Source: Ramazzottius varieornatus (lineage: Eukaryota > Tardigrada > Eutardigrada > Parachela > Ramazzottiidae). Taken from it: DNA of 64,000 bases. A program made the translations under genes and the position numbers. The stretch spans positions 2,250,463-2,314,462 of the forward strand of contig BDGG01000006.1 of assembly GCA_001949185.1 (NCBI GenBank), written 5' to 3'. Below, piece by piece: positions 44,884 to 55,015 of the stretch (position 1 is the first letter of the stretch; the number at the start of each line of letters is the position of its first letter). The notes beneath the pieces were generated by a model. The model did no database searches. It saw only the letters and a program-made list of their open reading frames with translations, and had not been told where the DNA came from.

Positions 44884-45893
44884 ATGCAGTCCTTTGCCAA
44901 GACACTGTCTGGTGTTTGTTCCACGTCCACATTCCTGCTGGTCCTTCTACCGGCATTAGTATGCTGTAAAGCCATTCCAGTAAGTATTCACCCACGTCAC
45001 TCGCCAATTACTGGCCACTTTGCACATTTCAGCCCGTTTCCTGTCCGAAAGCAAGTTTTCTTCCATGACGTCTAATCAGAAAAGATTCTGCTTCCTTTGA
45101 TATGTCAAAGTGGAGAACTTGTCAAATTAACCACACAATACTTGCTCAATTTTTTCCTTCCATCTTCATTACTTTTTACCCTCTCACGCAATCACACCCT
45201 TTCTTCCTCCACTCGATTGCCATGCTTCTCCCACTCAAGAATTCACAACATAACAGACATTCAAATTTCATAAAAAAACTAATTTATAAAACCTTGATCA
45301 GACATGATTGCAGATAACCTCAGTAAAAAAAATAATCGAGTTTCCCAATTTTACAGGACGAAGTGGAAAAGTTCAGAGATGCCCGCAGCTTCGACTCCTT
45401 GGTCGGAGGCGGCCTAGGTCGCGACCTCAGCCATTCGTTGCGCAAACTTCCGCTCAGCCAGCGTTCGCGTATGGACACTTTAACTGGGTAGGCAAGTGTG
45501 TCCGAATTACGACTGTATCATTTCCGGCTGTTAACTTTTCAATAGCAGTTATATTTACTGTGTGAGCATCATCGATGCAGGTTTGGTCTGGGAAGAAGCT
45601 TTGACAATGACTACGTCATGTACGCCCTACCGCCCTGGATGGCGCGCCCCTACAGCGCCAACAGCGAGGTGGCCAAGCGCAACTTTGACCAGATTGATTC
45701 CTCAGGCGGTATGGGAGGCTTCTCCAAGCGCAACTTTGACCAGATGGATGCCGGTGGAATGGGTGGCTTCTCCAAGCGCAACTTTGACAAATTTGACCGA
45801 CCAGGCTTTGGTGACTTCAACAAGCGAGATCTGGGAAAGCGAAACTTCGACATGATTGACAAAGCCGGTTTCGGAACATTCTCCCGCCGATAA
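44884..45893 (+). CDS. Orcokinin-type neuropeptide precursor
   Basis: Exons 44884-44979, 45357-45487 and 45581-45893 join in phase to 179 codons. ATG 44884 starts a signal peptide (SFAKTLSGVCSTSTFLLVLL, then PALVCC). The last exon encodes four orcokinin-like peptides between dibasic KR or RR sites: NFDQIDSSGGMGGFS, NFDQMDAGGMGGFS, NFDKFDRPGFGDFN and NFDMIDKAGFGTFS, plus a DLG spacer. They match the arthropod NFDEIDRSGFGFN type. The middle exon holds two further segments, SFDSLVGGGLGR and MDTLTGFGLGR, that resemble orcokinin-B/orcomyotropin peptides and end Gly-Arg. Mature peptides would be released in the secretory pathway of neurons or gut endocrine cells. A 71-codon open frame starting at 45102 lies within intron 1 and is not used. 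Confidence 0.95.
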
Positions 45894-46654
45894 GACGCTT
45901 AATTTACTTTGTGCTTTTCCGTGTGCAACAGAAGTTTCAGCAAATGTAGCAAAACGCCACTTCAGCGCGTATGCGTGCGATGACTTTCAGTGGAAAGGGC
46001 GAATTAAATTCTGTACGCTTGTAGCATCGTAGAACGCGGATACGATAATGCTTTCTATTCTTTGCCCAGACCTTACACTTTAGCATTTTAGAGACTGCCT
46101 AGCTCCAGCTGTTCCATAATGTCCACTCTTTCAGATCATAAAGCGGTTGCGTCACATAGCAGATGGCTGAGTACTACGGTATCTTCAAATTAGGCTCATT
46201 GCAGAAAAGCACGCATCACCTGGAAAGGCTCGAGCAATTTGATGCGTGGCTCACAAACAAGTAGCAAGCGGATGTCACAGTGACGTAATACTAATCAGGG
46301 CGACAGCATCGCGTCCGAATTGCACAGTGAGGTAGTTTTGAACTCGGTTAACAGAGCCAAAAAGAGACACCCAACGAGATTCCCGAATATAGGCTCAATC
46401 ATGCAGTTCGTTCCCGGCGTTCGCCATGGGAACATGAGGACAATGGTGAAAGATTAGCGATATATTGTAGGTATACTTCTCCTTAGCTGTCTTACATTCG
46501 AATGTGCGGGAATAGTGCTCTTTACACATTGAGCTTTGCTTCTCTTAGTTCGTACTCAATGCACGTTTTTGGGTTTTACAAAATTGTGATGAAGTTACAA
46601 GTTCCGGAAGACTAAGAAGACTAGTCGTGGACCTGTTTCGTGGTACTACCTGCT
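45894..46654. other. Intergenic region, no gene seen
   Basis: About 760 bp between the orcokinin precursor and the Ly6-type gene. It holds the 3' end of one and the promoter of the other. No motif stands out. Confidence 0.5.
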
Positions 46655-47398
46655 ATGCTTGATAGAAAGCTCGTTGCATTGATTGTAATTATTCTCCTAT
46701 GGAGGACTTCTGCCATATCAGGTAGGCCTAGGTGGACTTCCGAGTGCCGGCAAACCGTGCATCTGCCCAGTGCGCCACCTGATGGGCTGACTAAGTTAAT
46801 TCGATATCCACCTCATTCGAAGTTTCGCAGTACAAACTAGTCGTTCTTCGACACTTTGAACTGTAGGACAACTTGTATATCTGTTGCAGCTTTAATATGC
46901 TACTTATGCGACACACAAGTTACCGGCGTGGATACGATCATACCCCAGACGAGTCAAGGTCAACGGGACTGCGCCACCCATGATCAGGAAGTTCTTGAAA
47001 ATTACGCTGTGGACTGTAGCGTCAGGTACCCGCAGACCAACTACACGACCTGCCAGACGTCCTTCTCGTTCGCTTCAGACGGTTACACAGGTGGGTATTT
47101 CTTACGTTTCCATATTCACATATCCTCACAGCTGCTCATCATTTCATGCCTTTCGTCAAGGGTAGTTAACCGTACACTGAGAAGTTGCCTGAGCAATGAA
47201 GAAAAGAACAAAACGAAGCTCTCTGGAAATGGCACATGCACCCATTACAAGTATCCGCCCGGGATCGAGAACGTCTGTGCTTGCTCCAAGAACCGATGCA
47301 ACCACCAGAACGGCATGCTGTCTGCGGCAATGGGACAAGACATTGGAGCCATCAACGGGGCACCACCTCTCGATATGACCCTGTTGTTCGCCATTTAG
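46655..47398 (+). CDS. Ly6/uPAR (three-finger) domain protein, probably GPI-anchored
   Basis: Exons 46655-46721, 46890-47090 and 47166-47398 join in phase to 166 codons. The start gives a signal peptide (LDRKLVALIVIILLWRTSA). The mature chain begins ICYLCDT, the typical C..C opening of Ly6/Quiver-type domains, continues with DCATH, VDCSV, TTCQTSF and RSCLS, and closes CACSKNRCN, the usual C.C....CN ending. A weakly hydrophobic C-terminus (PPLDMTLLFAI) may be a GPI signal, though it is short. Family members modulate ion channels or receptors at the cell surface, or act in septate junctions. Which applies here cannot be told. The stop codon is only about 33 bp from the left end of the MULE element, so the 3' UTR probably runs into the transposon. 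Confidence 0.87.
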
Positions 47399-47431
47399 AA
47401 TTACATTTTCATGTGGCTGTGTAGGCGGGGC

Positions 47432-47655
47432 ACGTTATCCTCTAACTCCAATTTCCCCTAAACGCTGCTCCGAAGAACCTCGAACTAGAAGAACTCTTCC
47501 CCCTAAGGGCTTCGTACTCTAACAGCAACTTCTCCTAAAATATGTCCATATTCTCTAACGACTTTGGGCCCTAAGAACCACCGTCTCGAAGAGCTTCGGC
47601 TTCTAACGAGCCTTGAAAGGTTCGCCTTCAATGAACTATTTCCCCTAAACAAACA
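47432..47655 (+). repeat. Left TIR of the MULE
   Basis: Starts ACGTTATCCTCTAAC and carries recurrent TTCCCCTAA-like and CCGAAGAAC-like words. Related in inverted orientation to about 49900-50136. Confidence 0.75.
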
Positions 47656-48068
47656 AACGGGGCGGTACTTCGCTTTTGTCGTCTCGTGTCGACACGGCGA
47701 CTGTCGACGCTTGACATATGCAGGCAATTGACAGTACTTATTCAAAAGCCGGAACTTGCCCCCGTTGATCCATCGGTTGATCTGCAGTACATGCAGTTCG
47801 AAATCGCAGTACAAAGAGTGCAGTTCGAATCAAGCGCCAGGCAAGCGAAGTACCGCCCCTCCTTAGTGGAGAGCCGTTGCATCGGTCGAATCGACGCATG
47901 TAGCGCCAAACACACTTCAGGAATCTTTCGAACAGCTTTCCGTTTGTCTGTCTGATTGAATTCTGTTTCTCTTCAGAACATTGCAAAACGTTTTTAACGT
48001 TTTCTTTGCAACTTTGGAGATTGTTTTCAGTCTAGATTCAGCTTACTACGGAAGTGACGATCCCTACT

Positions 48069-49788
48069 ATGGCAAACGAAAGCATCCACGATATCATGGT
48101 GGCACTGGAGGAGACTGGCCTTGTTTCTCTAGCAAGTAACAGTCCTACCGTGGTGACATTTATCAAGTCATCCAGAGGAGGGGATATTGCCATGTATGGA
48201 GGTCACACCTACACCAAGAACAGGAACTTGCCTTGCGAGCGGTCTTATTGGGACTGTAGAAAGAAAGACAATTATGGCTGCAAGGGAACGATTACACTGA
48301 ATTCTCCTAATGATGTACTCTCAACTGCTGAGCACAACCACGTAGCCAACGTGAACGAAACCAAGGCGGAAGAAGTCAAAGCAAACTTACGTGAACGGGC
48401 AAAGAAAAGCTTGACGAAACCTCGCCGACTGCTCAGCGATCTTGTTGAGAATATCCCGATCAAAGTAGCCGGCCATCTCCCTTCCGCCCATAGCTTGACA
48501 AGAAAGGCGCGTTGGCAGCGACAGGTTCACATGCCAGCTCCCGAGAAGCCGGAAGATATCGATCTCAACACCTACCTGGAGAAGAGTGAGGTCGGATGGG
48601 ATAGCGTGTTGTTTGACAGCGAGAGGGCTGATCCGCAACGCATCATTATTTTGAAAGGAGAAGTCTTCCAGGACCTGCGCTTGGCTAAGACTTGGATCAT
48701 GGACGATACTTTCCAGATTGTTCCCAAGTTGTTTCATCAGCTCTACACGATTCACTTCGATCATTCTTGCGGATTATTTCCTGTGCTGTTTACTTTGCTT
48801 CCCGACAAGAGCAGCGCCACCTACGAAAGACTGTTTCGCGCAATTCCCGGCGAACTGGAGGCCATGCCGTTCCGACTCGACTTGGAGGAAGGACCAAAAC
48901 CCAAAAGCATCGTTATCGACTCCGAACGAGCGGTTATCAATACGGCAGGCAAGATTTTCCCGCACGCCCGTATTTTATTTCTGCGCGCTGCTTGAGTTTA
49001 GTATTAAAATGTTGACAATATTTGTATTTCGCTTCTCTATATGGGCAGTTCACAGGTTGCCACTTTCACTTTTCGCAAGCAGTCTGGCGAAAAGTTCAAG
49101 AGAACGGGCTCGTTGTTCAGTACCTGAATGACGATAAATGCAGTCGCTCGATTCGCATGGTTCTCGCTTTGGCTTTCGTTCCAAGAGAAAGCAGTAAGGA
49201 TGCCTGGCAGACGCTGCTGCATTTAGAAAGCTTCAATGCTGCACCGGAATCTGGATTCGCGAAGGTCAGAAACGCAGTCCAGTGAAGTATGATTTAATTC
49301 ACTTTCGTTCGACCGGAATAAGCCTAACATAAAATTATAACTCGTTTTTTTCCAGTTTGTGCATTACTTCCGAGAGACTTGGGTGGGCTACACGGACGTG
49401 AACGGTGGTGAAGTTCCTGCAATGTACCCGCCGGACTACGTGTCTACGAGCATACGTGGAAGGCGTGTGGCGAACCTCAAACAATGCGGAAGCTTGGCAT
49501 GGGTCGTTCGGGACGCAAGTCGACTGCGCTCACCCAGGAATCTACATGTTCCTCGACGAGCTCGCTAAGGAGCGCAAGTTCATCAAAGCGCGCGTGGAGG
49601 CTGTGCGTGTTGGCGGTTTCTTACCGCCGAAGGACAAGTATTATCAGAGGTATGCCCAGAAGCTGGCCGAAATTTGTGAGTCGTACGTCCATGCTCCACG
49701 CCTCACCGAAGATTGTCTAAAGTTGGTCGCTCGAAGCATCGAGATTAGAACGGCGGCAAAGAAACGCAAAGCTGACACCGATGAGTAA
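48069..49788 (+). pseudogene. FLYWCH-MULE transposase, three exons, one frameshift
   Basis: Exons 48069-48969, 49056-49264 and 49356-49788 fit GT-AG introns in phase 1 and 0. Residues about 25-95 form a FLYWCH zinc finger (SSRGGDIAMYGGHTY, WDCRKKDNYGCKG, AEHNH). The MULE DDE core follows: TWIMDDTFQIV (first D), SIVIDSERAVIN (second D), and RCHFHFSQAVWRK made exactly at the first splice junction. The third acidic residue is in RTSNNAEAWHGSFG. Between YPPDYVST (about 49435) and AYVEGVWRTSNN (about 49455) the frame changes by one base, with a VYEH-like fragment in the third frame, so the gene is broken or the assembly has an error. The C-terminus is basic (AAKKRKAD). The start follows the first ATG; an upstream exon is possible. 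Confidence 0.82.
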
Positions 49789-49899
49789 TTTTGATTTACA
49801 CTAAGACCTGACTTGCTGTAATGAGTTTTTCGTCTTTTGTCTGTTGCCTTTGTTTTCAGGAAAACATTATTTTTGGGCCCAGTAAATTTCGGAGATCTC

Positions 49900-50136
49900 T
49901 CACTAGTGGTGTCTCGCAAAAGCATCTGTAGTGGAAAGAATTCTTCGGGGAACGAGATCTTCGGGTTTGAGGCTGTTCGGGTCCGAAGTTGTTCGGGTTT
50001 GAAGTTGTTCCAGGCCGTGGTTTTTAGGGGAAAGTGTTCTTCGGAGCAGTCTCCGGTTTTTAGGGGAAAAGAGTTCTTCGCATCCGAGGCTGTTAGGTTC
50101 CCGAGTTAGGGGAAGAAGTATGTTAGAGGAAAACGT
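49900..50136 (-). repeat. Right TIR of the MULE
   Basis: Read on the minus strand it starts ACGTTTTCCTCTAAC and repeats TTCCCCTAA and CCGAAGAAC-type words in the same style as the left arm. The inner boundary is approximate. Confidence 0.75.
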
Positions 50137-50482
50137 TATGAGAGTTCCAGGTACGGGGCCGGCTGTGTATAGTCTTCACGGATCTGGAGCGTCCATCGAT
50201 TTTTTCAGGTCTCGGGATATTCGTGATCCACTTTCCCACGCCTTACTGATAAACAACGGTTCGAGTTATATTTTAGGAGGTAATTTATTGAAGTAAACAA
50301 TGTATATTCCGTACACTGTAATCTGATACGAATGAAGCACAGAACTAAATTTACGAAAGCGGCAGGTGATCCGTGAAAGTATCTGTGGTCGGGGCGTACG
50401 AACCTCGGCGCATCGTTGCACCTATGCTATCAATACAGCAGCGCGGCTGGGGTATTCCTGAATAACAACAAGAAAGTTATGG

Positions 50483-51369
50483 TCACATGACCGTGATAGC
50501 CTGACAATCGATAAATAATGGATTACGTATATCTATGTTTACCTGATGCTTGAAATATGATAAGAAGGTATTCCACACGACGAAGGTGCAGCTAATGAAC
50601 AGGATGCGGAACTTTGGGCTGACAAAGCGGAAGTTGATACACTGCATCGGCACCCATAATGCGCAGTCAGCCAGGAACACGGTAAGGAATTTGCTCCGAT
50701 ACTCCTCGCAGACCTCCTTCCACGATTTTCCTTCGAGCGTTCCCATACTCCAGAAGAAGGCGAACTGGAACGGTGGCCCGGAAACTACAACAGGCCAACT
50801 TTGTTAAATACGCCAGCGAAAGGATATAGGGGTACTTTCCCGTGGTCATACTAAGTGTACCTAGCTGGTCGGTAGCTACTTTCTTGGCGATAGTGTGTCC
50901 ATCTGTCTTTGGCCATCGTCGATCTAAGGCCCGGAACCAATGATGGGACAAAGGACCCATGACGAACATGCCAGTCGTCGCCATTCTCGCTGCATACAAA
51001 ATACACAGGTTTCAGATTACAGTATGCTGTCTTTGGTAAAAGAGCGAGCAGATCGTCTGGACGCAAAGATGATGGAAAAGGTTCCTACACCTGTCCGTGG
51101 CCAGTCATAGCTCGACTTTTCCTTCTTGACACGGATCTCGATATTCTGCTGGATGGCATCGCCTACCCCAAAGAGAGTTCCGGCGATACTAATGTTGGTA
51201 AGAAATCTGCAAACATAAAATACGACTGTAGTACTGCAACTCCGTATCCAGTTGGGGAGGAGAATGTTCGTGCAGGCGACAGGAGTAAGTCTACATTACG
51301 TAAAATCTGGACTTACAAGTGACGCTCGAAGAGACTTTGGATTCCATTGCGCACACTGACGAGGGACAT
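50483..51369 (-). CDS. MPV17/PMP22-family protein, MPV17L2-like
   Basis: Four minus-strand exons, 51369-51317, 51206-51091, 50989-50861 and 50784-50483, join in phase to 199 codons, near the 206 of human MPV17L2. The family signature is complete: LTNISIAGTLFGVGDAIQQ, YDWPRTARM, GPLSHHWFRALDRRWPK, KKVATDQL, the ADCALWVPMQCINFRFV block and WNTFLSYFKH. The segment GTLEGKSWKEVCEEYRSKF resembles MPV17L2 more than MPV17. Members are four-helix inner-mitochondrial or peroxisomal membrane proteins; MPV17L2 is linked to mitoribosome assembly. A GTAAAC after FKHQ (50542) could be a donor to a further exon. I read through it to the TGA at 50483 because that keeps a normal length. Confidence 0.92.
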
Positions 51370-53500
51370 TTTCTGGGCTTCATCGCGCCAGGATGGGAAA
51401 ACGGCGGAAAGAAGCACGCGACTAGCAGGGCTTATTATAGACACGGGCTGCAACCCATCGAAGTTCCGTCGCGTGCAGTCAGCACATTTAAGACGGCTTG
51501 CTCAGTGTTAACTATCGCTCGTCAAAGTACCTCGATCGATAGCACAGCTCAGCTGACGGAAGATAAACCTGTTTGAGACGCCTATCTTTGACGATATAAT
51601 CAGAATGACCGACACAAGAACCCGTACGGTGACACAGGAAGGTGTGCGACAGAATGCTGTAATGCCGGATTAGCAGTACGAAACCCGTGTACTGGCTCAA
51701 GTTCTTATTTAATCTACCAGGTCCTACTTACTAAGAGCGGTCCCTGGGTTTTTCGAATAGCAAAATGAACATGGAGAGAACGAGCTCGACACTCTTGACC
51801 TTGTGATAACATACCGTAATCTACTTTAAATGTTCCGGCGAAGCGTCACGTGCACGAACCATTCCCGAGACCTGGCGTTATGAGGTGAATACTGAACAGA
51901 GCGCATACCATTAGGGCCGGACTGATGCGCCCCTCTTGACGTCAAGGCTTAAGCTCGATTAATTTGACAGAGTCGACGCAGATTTTTTGCAGCCTCTGGA
52001 GGAGATTGTTCTTTCTCGTTGGAGGTGCTCTGATTTTCCGGCATGGCGATAATCCTTCAGTATCAGGTTAACTCTTCCTGTTGTGTGAAGGTTAGTCTCC
52101 AGTTCCACCTCCCGCAGTTTTGCAGCAGCGTTTCGTCCGATGTGCACTCATGAGCTGACTTGCAACATTGGTGCTTTGAGTCGAATGAATAATTTCGCTT
52201 GGTGAATGGCGTGTGTTTTCATCACTACTGAGAGGTCTAGTCTCCGGCTAACGTTATGCCGGGCAGAAAGATTTCACAGCGGTCTAGACTTGAAAATGGC
52301 AACCAGACAGTAACCATAACTTTCCTTTGGTGCCGCTCACGATTCGAAATTTCTACGGTACTTCCGCTCTTTCGGAACATTCCTATTTTTGCTTTAGAAC
52401 GTTCCACAGAGCCCTTTTATTGTGGCTGGCAAAAATGCGATCTGAGGGCGGTTCTCATTCGTCTAGAACCGGGAGGGTAAAGAAAGGCAAAACCTTGCGT
52501 TATTTAAAAGGTGCGCGACGTAAGCGGGTTATCCGATTCTCTAATGTTTTTGCCTTCCCGTTTTGTCTAAATGTCTCGCGAGGCTTTGCTAAGACACCTT
52601 GCAGTCTCGTGAGGGTTTCGCAGCAGTCTGGGAAGAATCAAATTCAACAAACTCTCCGAGCACGTTGTTGTCCACCTTCAGTTTCGGTTTTCCGTAGGGG
52701 TGAGTTCCGAGCAGAAATCTCCAGAGCGGAGAAGAATTACCCAACCTTCTATGATATGCAAATCACCTGCTTCGTTCCGAAAAATGGACCATATCATCTT
52801 TCCCGTGTGGGATGCGTTGACGCCCCGAAAAAAATCGGACTCTTCAATGACCCAAAACTCTAGTTCTCCGCGATTCAGACAAAGCTATTCCTGCTATTCT
52901 ACAAAGCTGAGGAGCTCGGTACAGTAGAATGCCAAACGATAGCCAAGAGTTGGCAAAGTGACAGAAAGAAGACTTGAGGACAAAAGAACAAGCTAGAGCG
53001 TAACCATAATTTTCTAAAGTTGACGTGTTACCAGGAGTAACAAGTCATATTTCCGTACCTGATACACGTTCACGGATTCTACGTGTGACGTCAGCGTCCT
53101 GCACGGAGCTTGACAGTTGATCGAATGACCATTGGTCGAAACGGCAGGCATCCCGGTGGAACTCCATTCAACACAATGCAAGTGGCCCCATCTCCACTTG
53201 ACAGTCATCAATTCCCTCTTTCTTAACTCGCAAAACCTGCTCTTTCATGTGCAGATAAGAGCGAATAAAAATCGTTTTGCGAAATGATGAAATAGAGCAG
53301 TTCGTGTGCCACTTTTCACGTTGAACCGTCGAAGTTTTGGTTCCGAATTCCGGATATTCTTAAGGGAAATGACACCACCTTTCGCCACCGTAGTCTCCTA
53401 ATACCACCTTTCAATTCCAAATCATCACCACCGTTTACTTCGTACGCCACTTTCCAACTAAGGGCTAACCTTTGAGTGTTTGACAACCGTGGTTGTGCTT
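51370..53500. other. Intergenic region, no supported gene
   Basis: About 2.1 kb. Several open frames up to 178 codons (52327-52863) have no recognisable motif and overlap other frames of similar quality. Nothing else is seen. Confidence 0.45.
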
Positions 53501-53829
53501 AGAGTGGATTGGACCAAGCCTTGGTCGGACCAATTGGTCAACTTTTTGGCCAATATTGGCCAGCGAAAAGTTGGCATATGGTTAAAACAAGTTTCAGCAA
53601 TCGTCTTTGGTCAAACTGTTGACCATTGGTTTGGCCAATGGTCAACGATTTTGACCAATTGGTCAAACTGTGACCAAAATGTTGATATTGATCAAGATAT
53701 TGACCAAAAAATTGACCAAAGGTCATGAAATTGACCAAAGAGTTGACCATTGGCCAAGTTTTCATTGACCAAATTTGGCCAAAAATTTGACCAACTGGCT
53801 CGACCAAAGCTTGGTCAAATCCACTCTAG
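53499..53829. repeat. Foldback (hairpin) element made of TTGACCAA/TTGGTCAA words
   Basis: The left end (AGAGTGGATTGGACCAAG) and the reverse complement of the right end (AGAGTGGATTTGACCAAG) are nearly identical, and the symmetry continues inward (GGTCAACTTTTTGGCCAATATTGG against GGTCAAATTTTTGGCCAAATTTGG, quoted in parts). The interior is an array of short palindromic words around TTGACCAA and TTGGCCAA. TA stands at each outer edge (53499-53500 and 53827-53828), compatible with a TA target. It looks like a MITE-type foldback element. Open frames on both strands are by-products of the repeat. Confidence 0.88.
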
Positions 53830-55015
53830 TTGTGTCAGCTAATGTAAGCATACTCTCATACAGCCCGTTACAGCAAAGTTGTCCCCGCTGCTCGCGCACC
53901 TTTGTCTCAGGAATTCAAATCATTACTTTCGCACCATCTCAACTGATCTCATGAAACTTAGCTTTCCTTCTTACTGTTGAGGGTTAGTTTACGAGCCAGA
54001 GGTGCAAACTGGTTTGAGAGCTTCGTTTTGAAATTTGGTTCGAAAACGCTTTTCGATTTTCTGCTTATGTACGAAAAAGTACTCCTCGGTCGAAAGCTAG
54101 AATGTCAAGAGCGCTCCGATGTAAATTTTTTGTAGCGAAATGAATTGTCTCTCGTTTACAGAAAAAGTTGTTGAAAACAACGCAAAAATTTGTGAGACGT
54201 GAATTTTCGAATGAAAAACTGAAGATTCTCTCCGGTCACTTGGTGCGCATGTTTTAACCAAATTTCAAAAAACACGGGTGAACCTTTTTTTAAATCTGTC
54301 GATTCGTGTAATCTAAACGATTTTTCTTGTGCTCAGACAAGACCAGAGATTTCGAATAACAAGAACAAACATGTTTCTACTGGTAAGTATGATGCGCGAG
54401 TGAAAACAGAATTTTCTACAAAACGGGGACAACTTTGCTGTAACGGGCTGTACATGCCTGGAGTAGTGGTGAGTTCGCGAGGATAAGCCTTTTTATTAAA
54501 CTTTGCCACTATCCGGTCTGTGGCCTGCTCCGTGTGTCGAGAGCACACAGCCTTCTCCCCGTCCAAGGTGACGTCCGTTATTTTCGAATAACCTAATCAG
54601 AAAACGAGCGGATATCATTGCCACAAAATAACGCACGTGAAACAAAAAATTGTTTTGCAAGAGGTAAGAATACACTCCCAGCAGATCCCAAGTGCCTTCG
54701 TCCGTGAGCTCACTACCGATCTGCCTTCGGAAATCATGCCTGCAAGTTTTTCTTCAACATCCTGCTTCCGCTAACCGCACAAGCGTTTCGTAACGCGAAC
54801 ACGGTCCGTGCCACTTAATCAGCAAGAAACCACGCGTAGCGAGGGTAGCGGTTCTTGAGGCGAAGTGTGCGTTCACACAACTGGACGACCGTGCTCCGGT
54901 CTGGCCACAAAGAGTTCAACACTCAGTTTTCGGTCTCCACGCGCAAAGGCATCATTCGCGCTGTAACAGAGGAAAATCGTGACGATCTTCTACCGTATTT
55001 TTGGTACTTCTTACC
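53830..55015. other. Intergenic region upstream of the class A GPCR
   Basis: About 1.2 kb. It should contain the GPCR promoter. An open frame at 54855-55160 overlaps the GPCR N-terminus in another frame and is judged a shadow. Nothing else is recognised. Confidence 0.45.

Larger units (their letters stand above)
47432..50136 (+). mobile_element. Mutator-like element (FLYWCH/Phantom type) with long degenerate TIRs
   Basis: The outer ends are inverted copies: left ACGTTATCCTCTAAC then TTCCCCTAA, and on the opposite strand at the right ACGTTTTCCTCTAAC then TTCCCCTAA. Inside each arm the words TTCCCCTAA, CTCCGAAGAAC and CGAAGAACTCTT recur, giving TIRs of roughly 200-240 bp that are degenerate but clearly related. 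Between them lies an intron-containing transposase gene with an N-terminal FLYWCH zinc finger. I could not identify the 8-10 bp target duplication expected of MULEs, so the exact ends may be off by a few bases. Confidence 0.82.

Noticed and set aside
52327..52863. 178-codon plus-strand frame
   Set aside because: Starts at a non-ATG codon, no domain, overlapping frames of similar length and no splice context.
53480..53807. Open frames on both strands with WTKPWSDQL / FGQTVDHWFGQW
   Set aside because: Produced by the TTGACCAA word array; the two strands give similar peptides because the DNA is palindromic.
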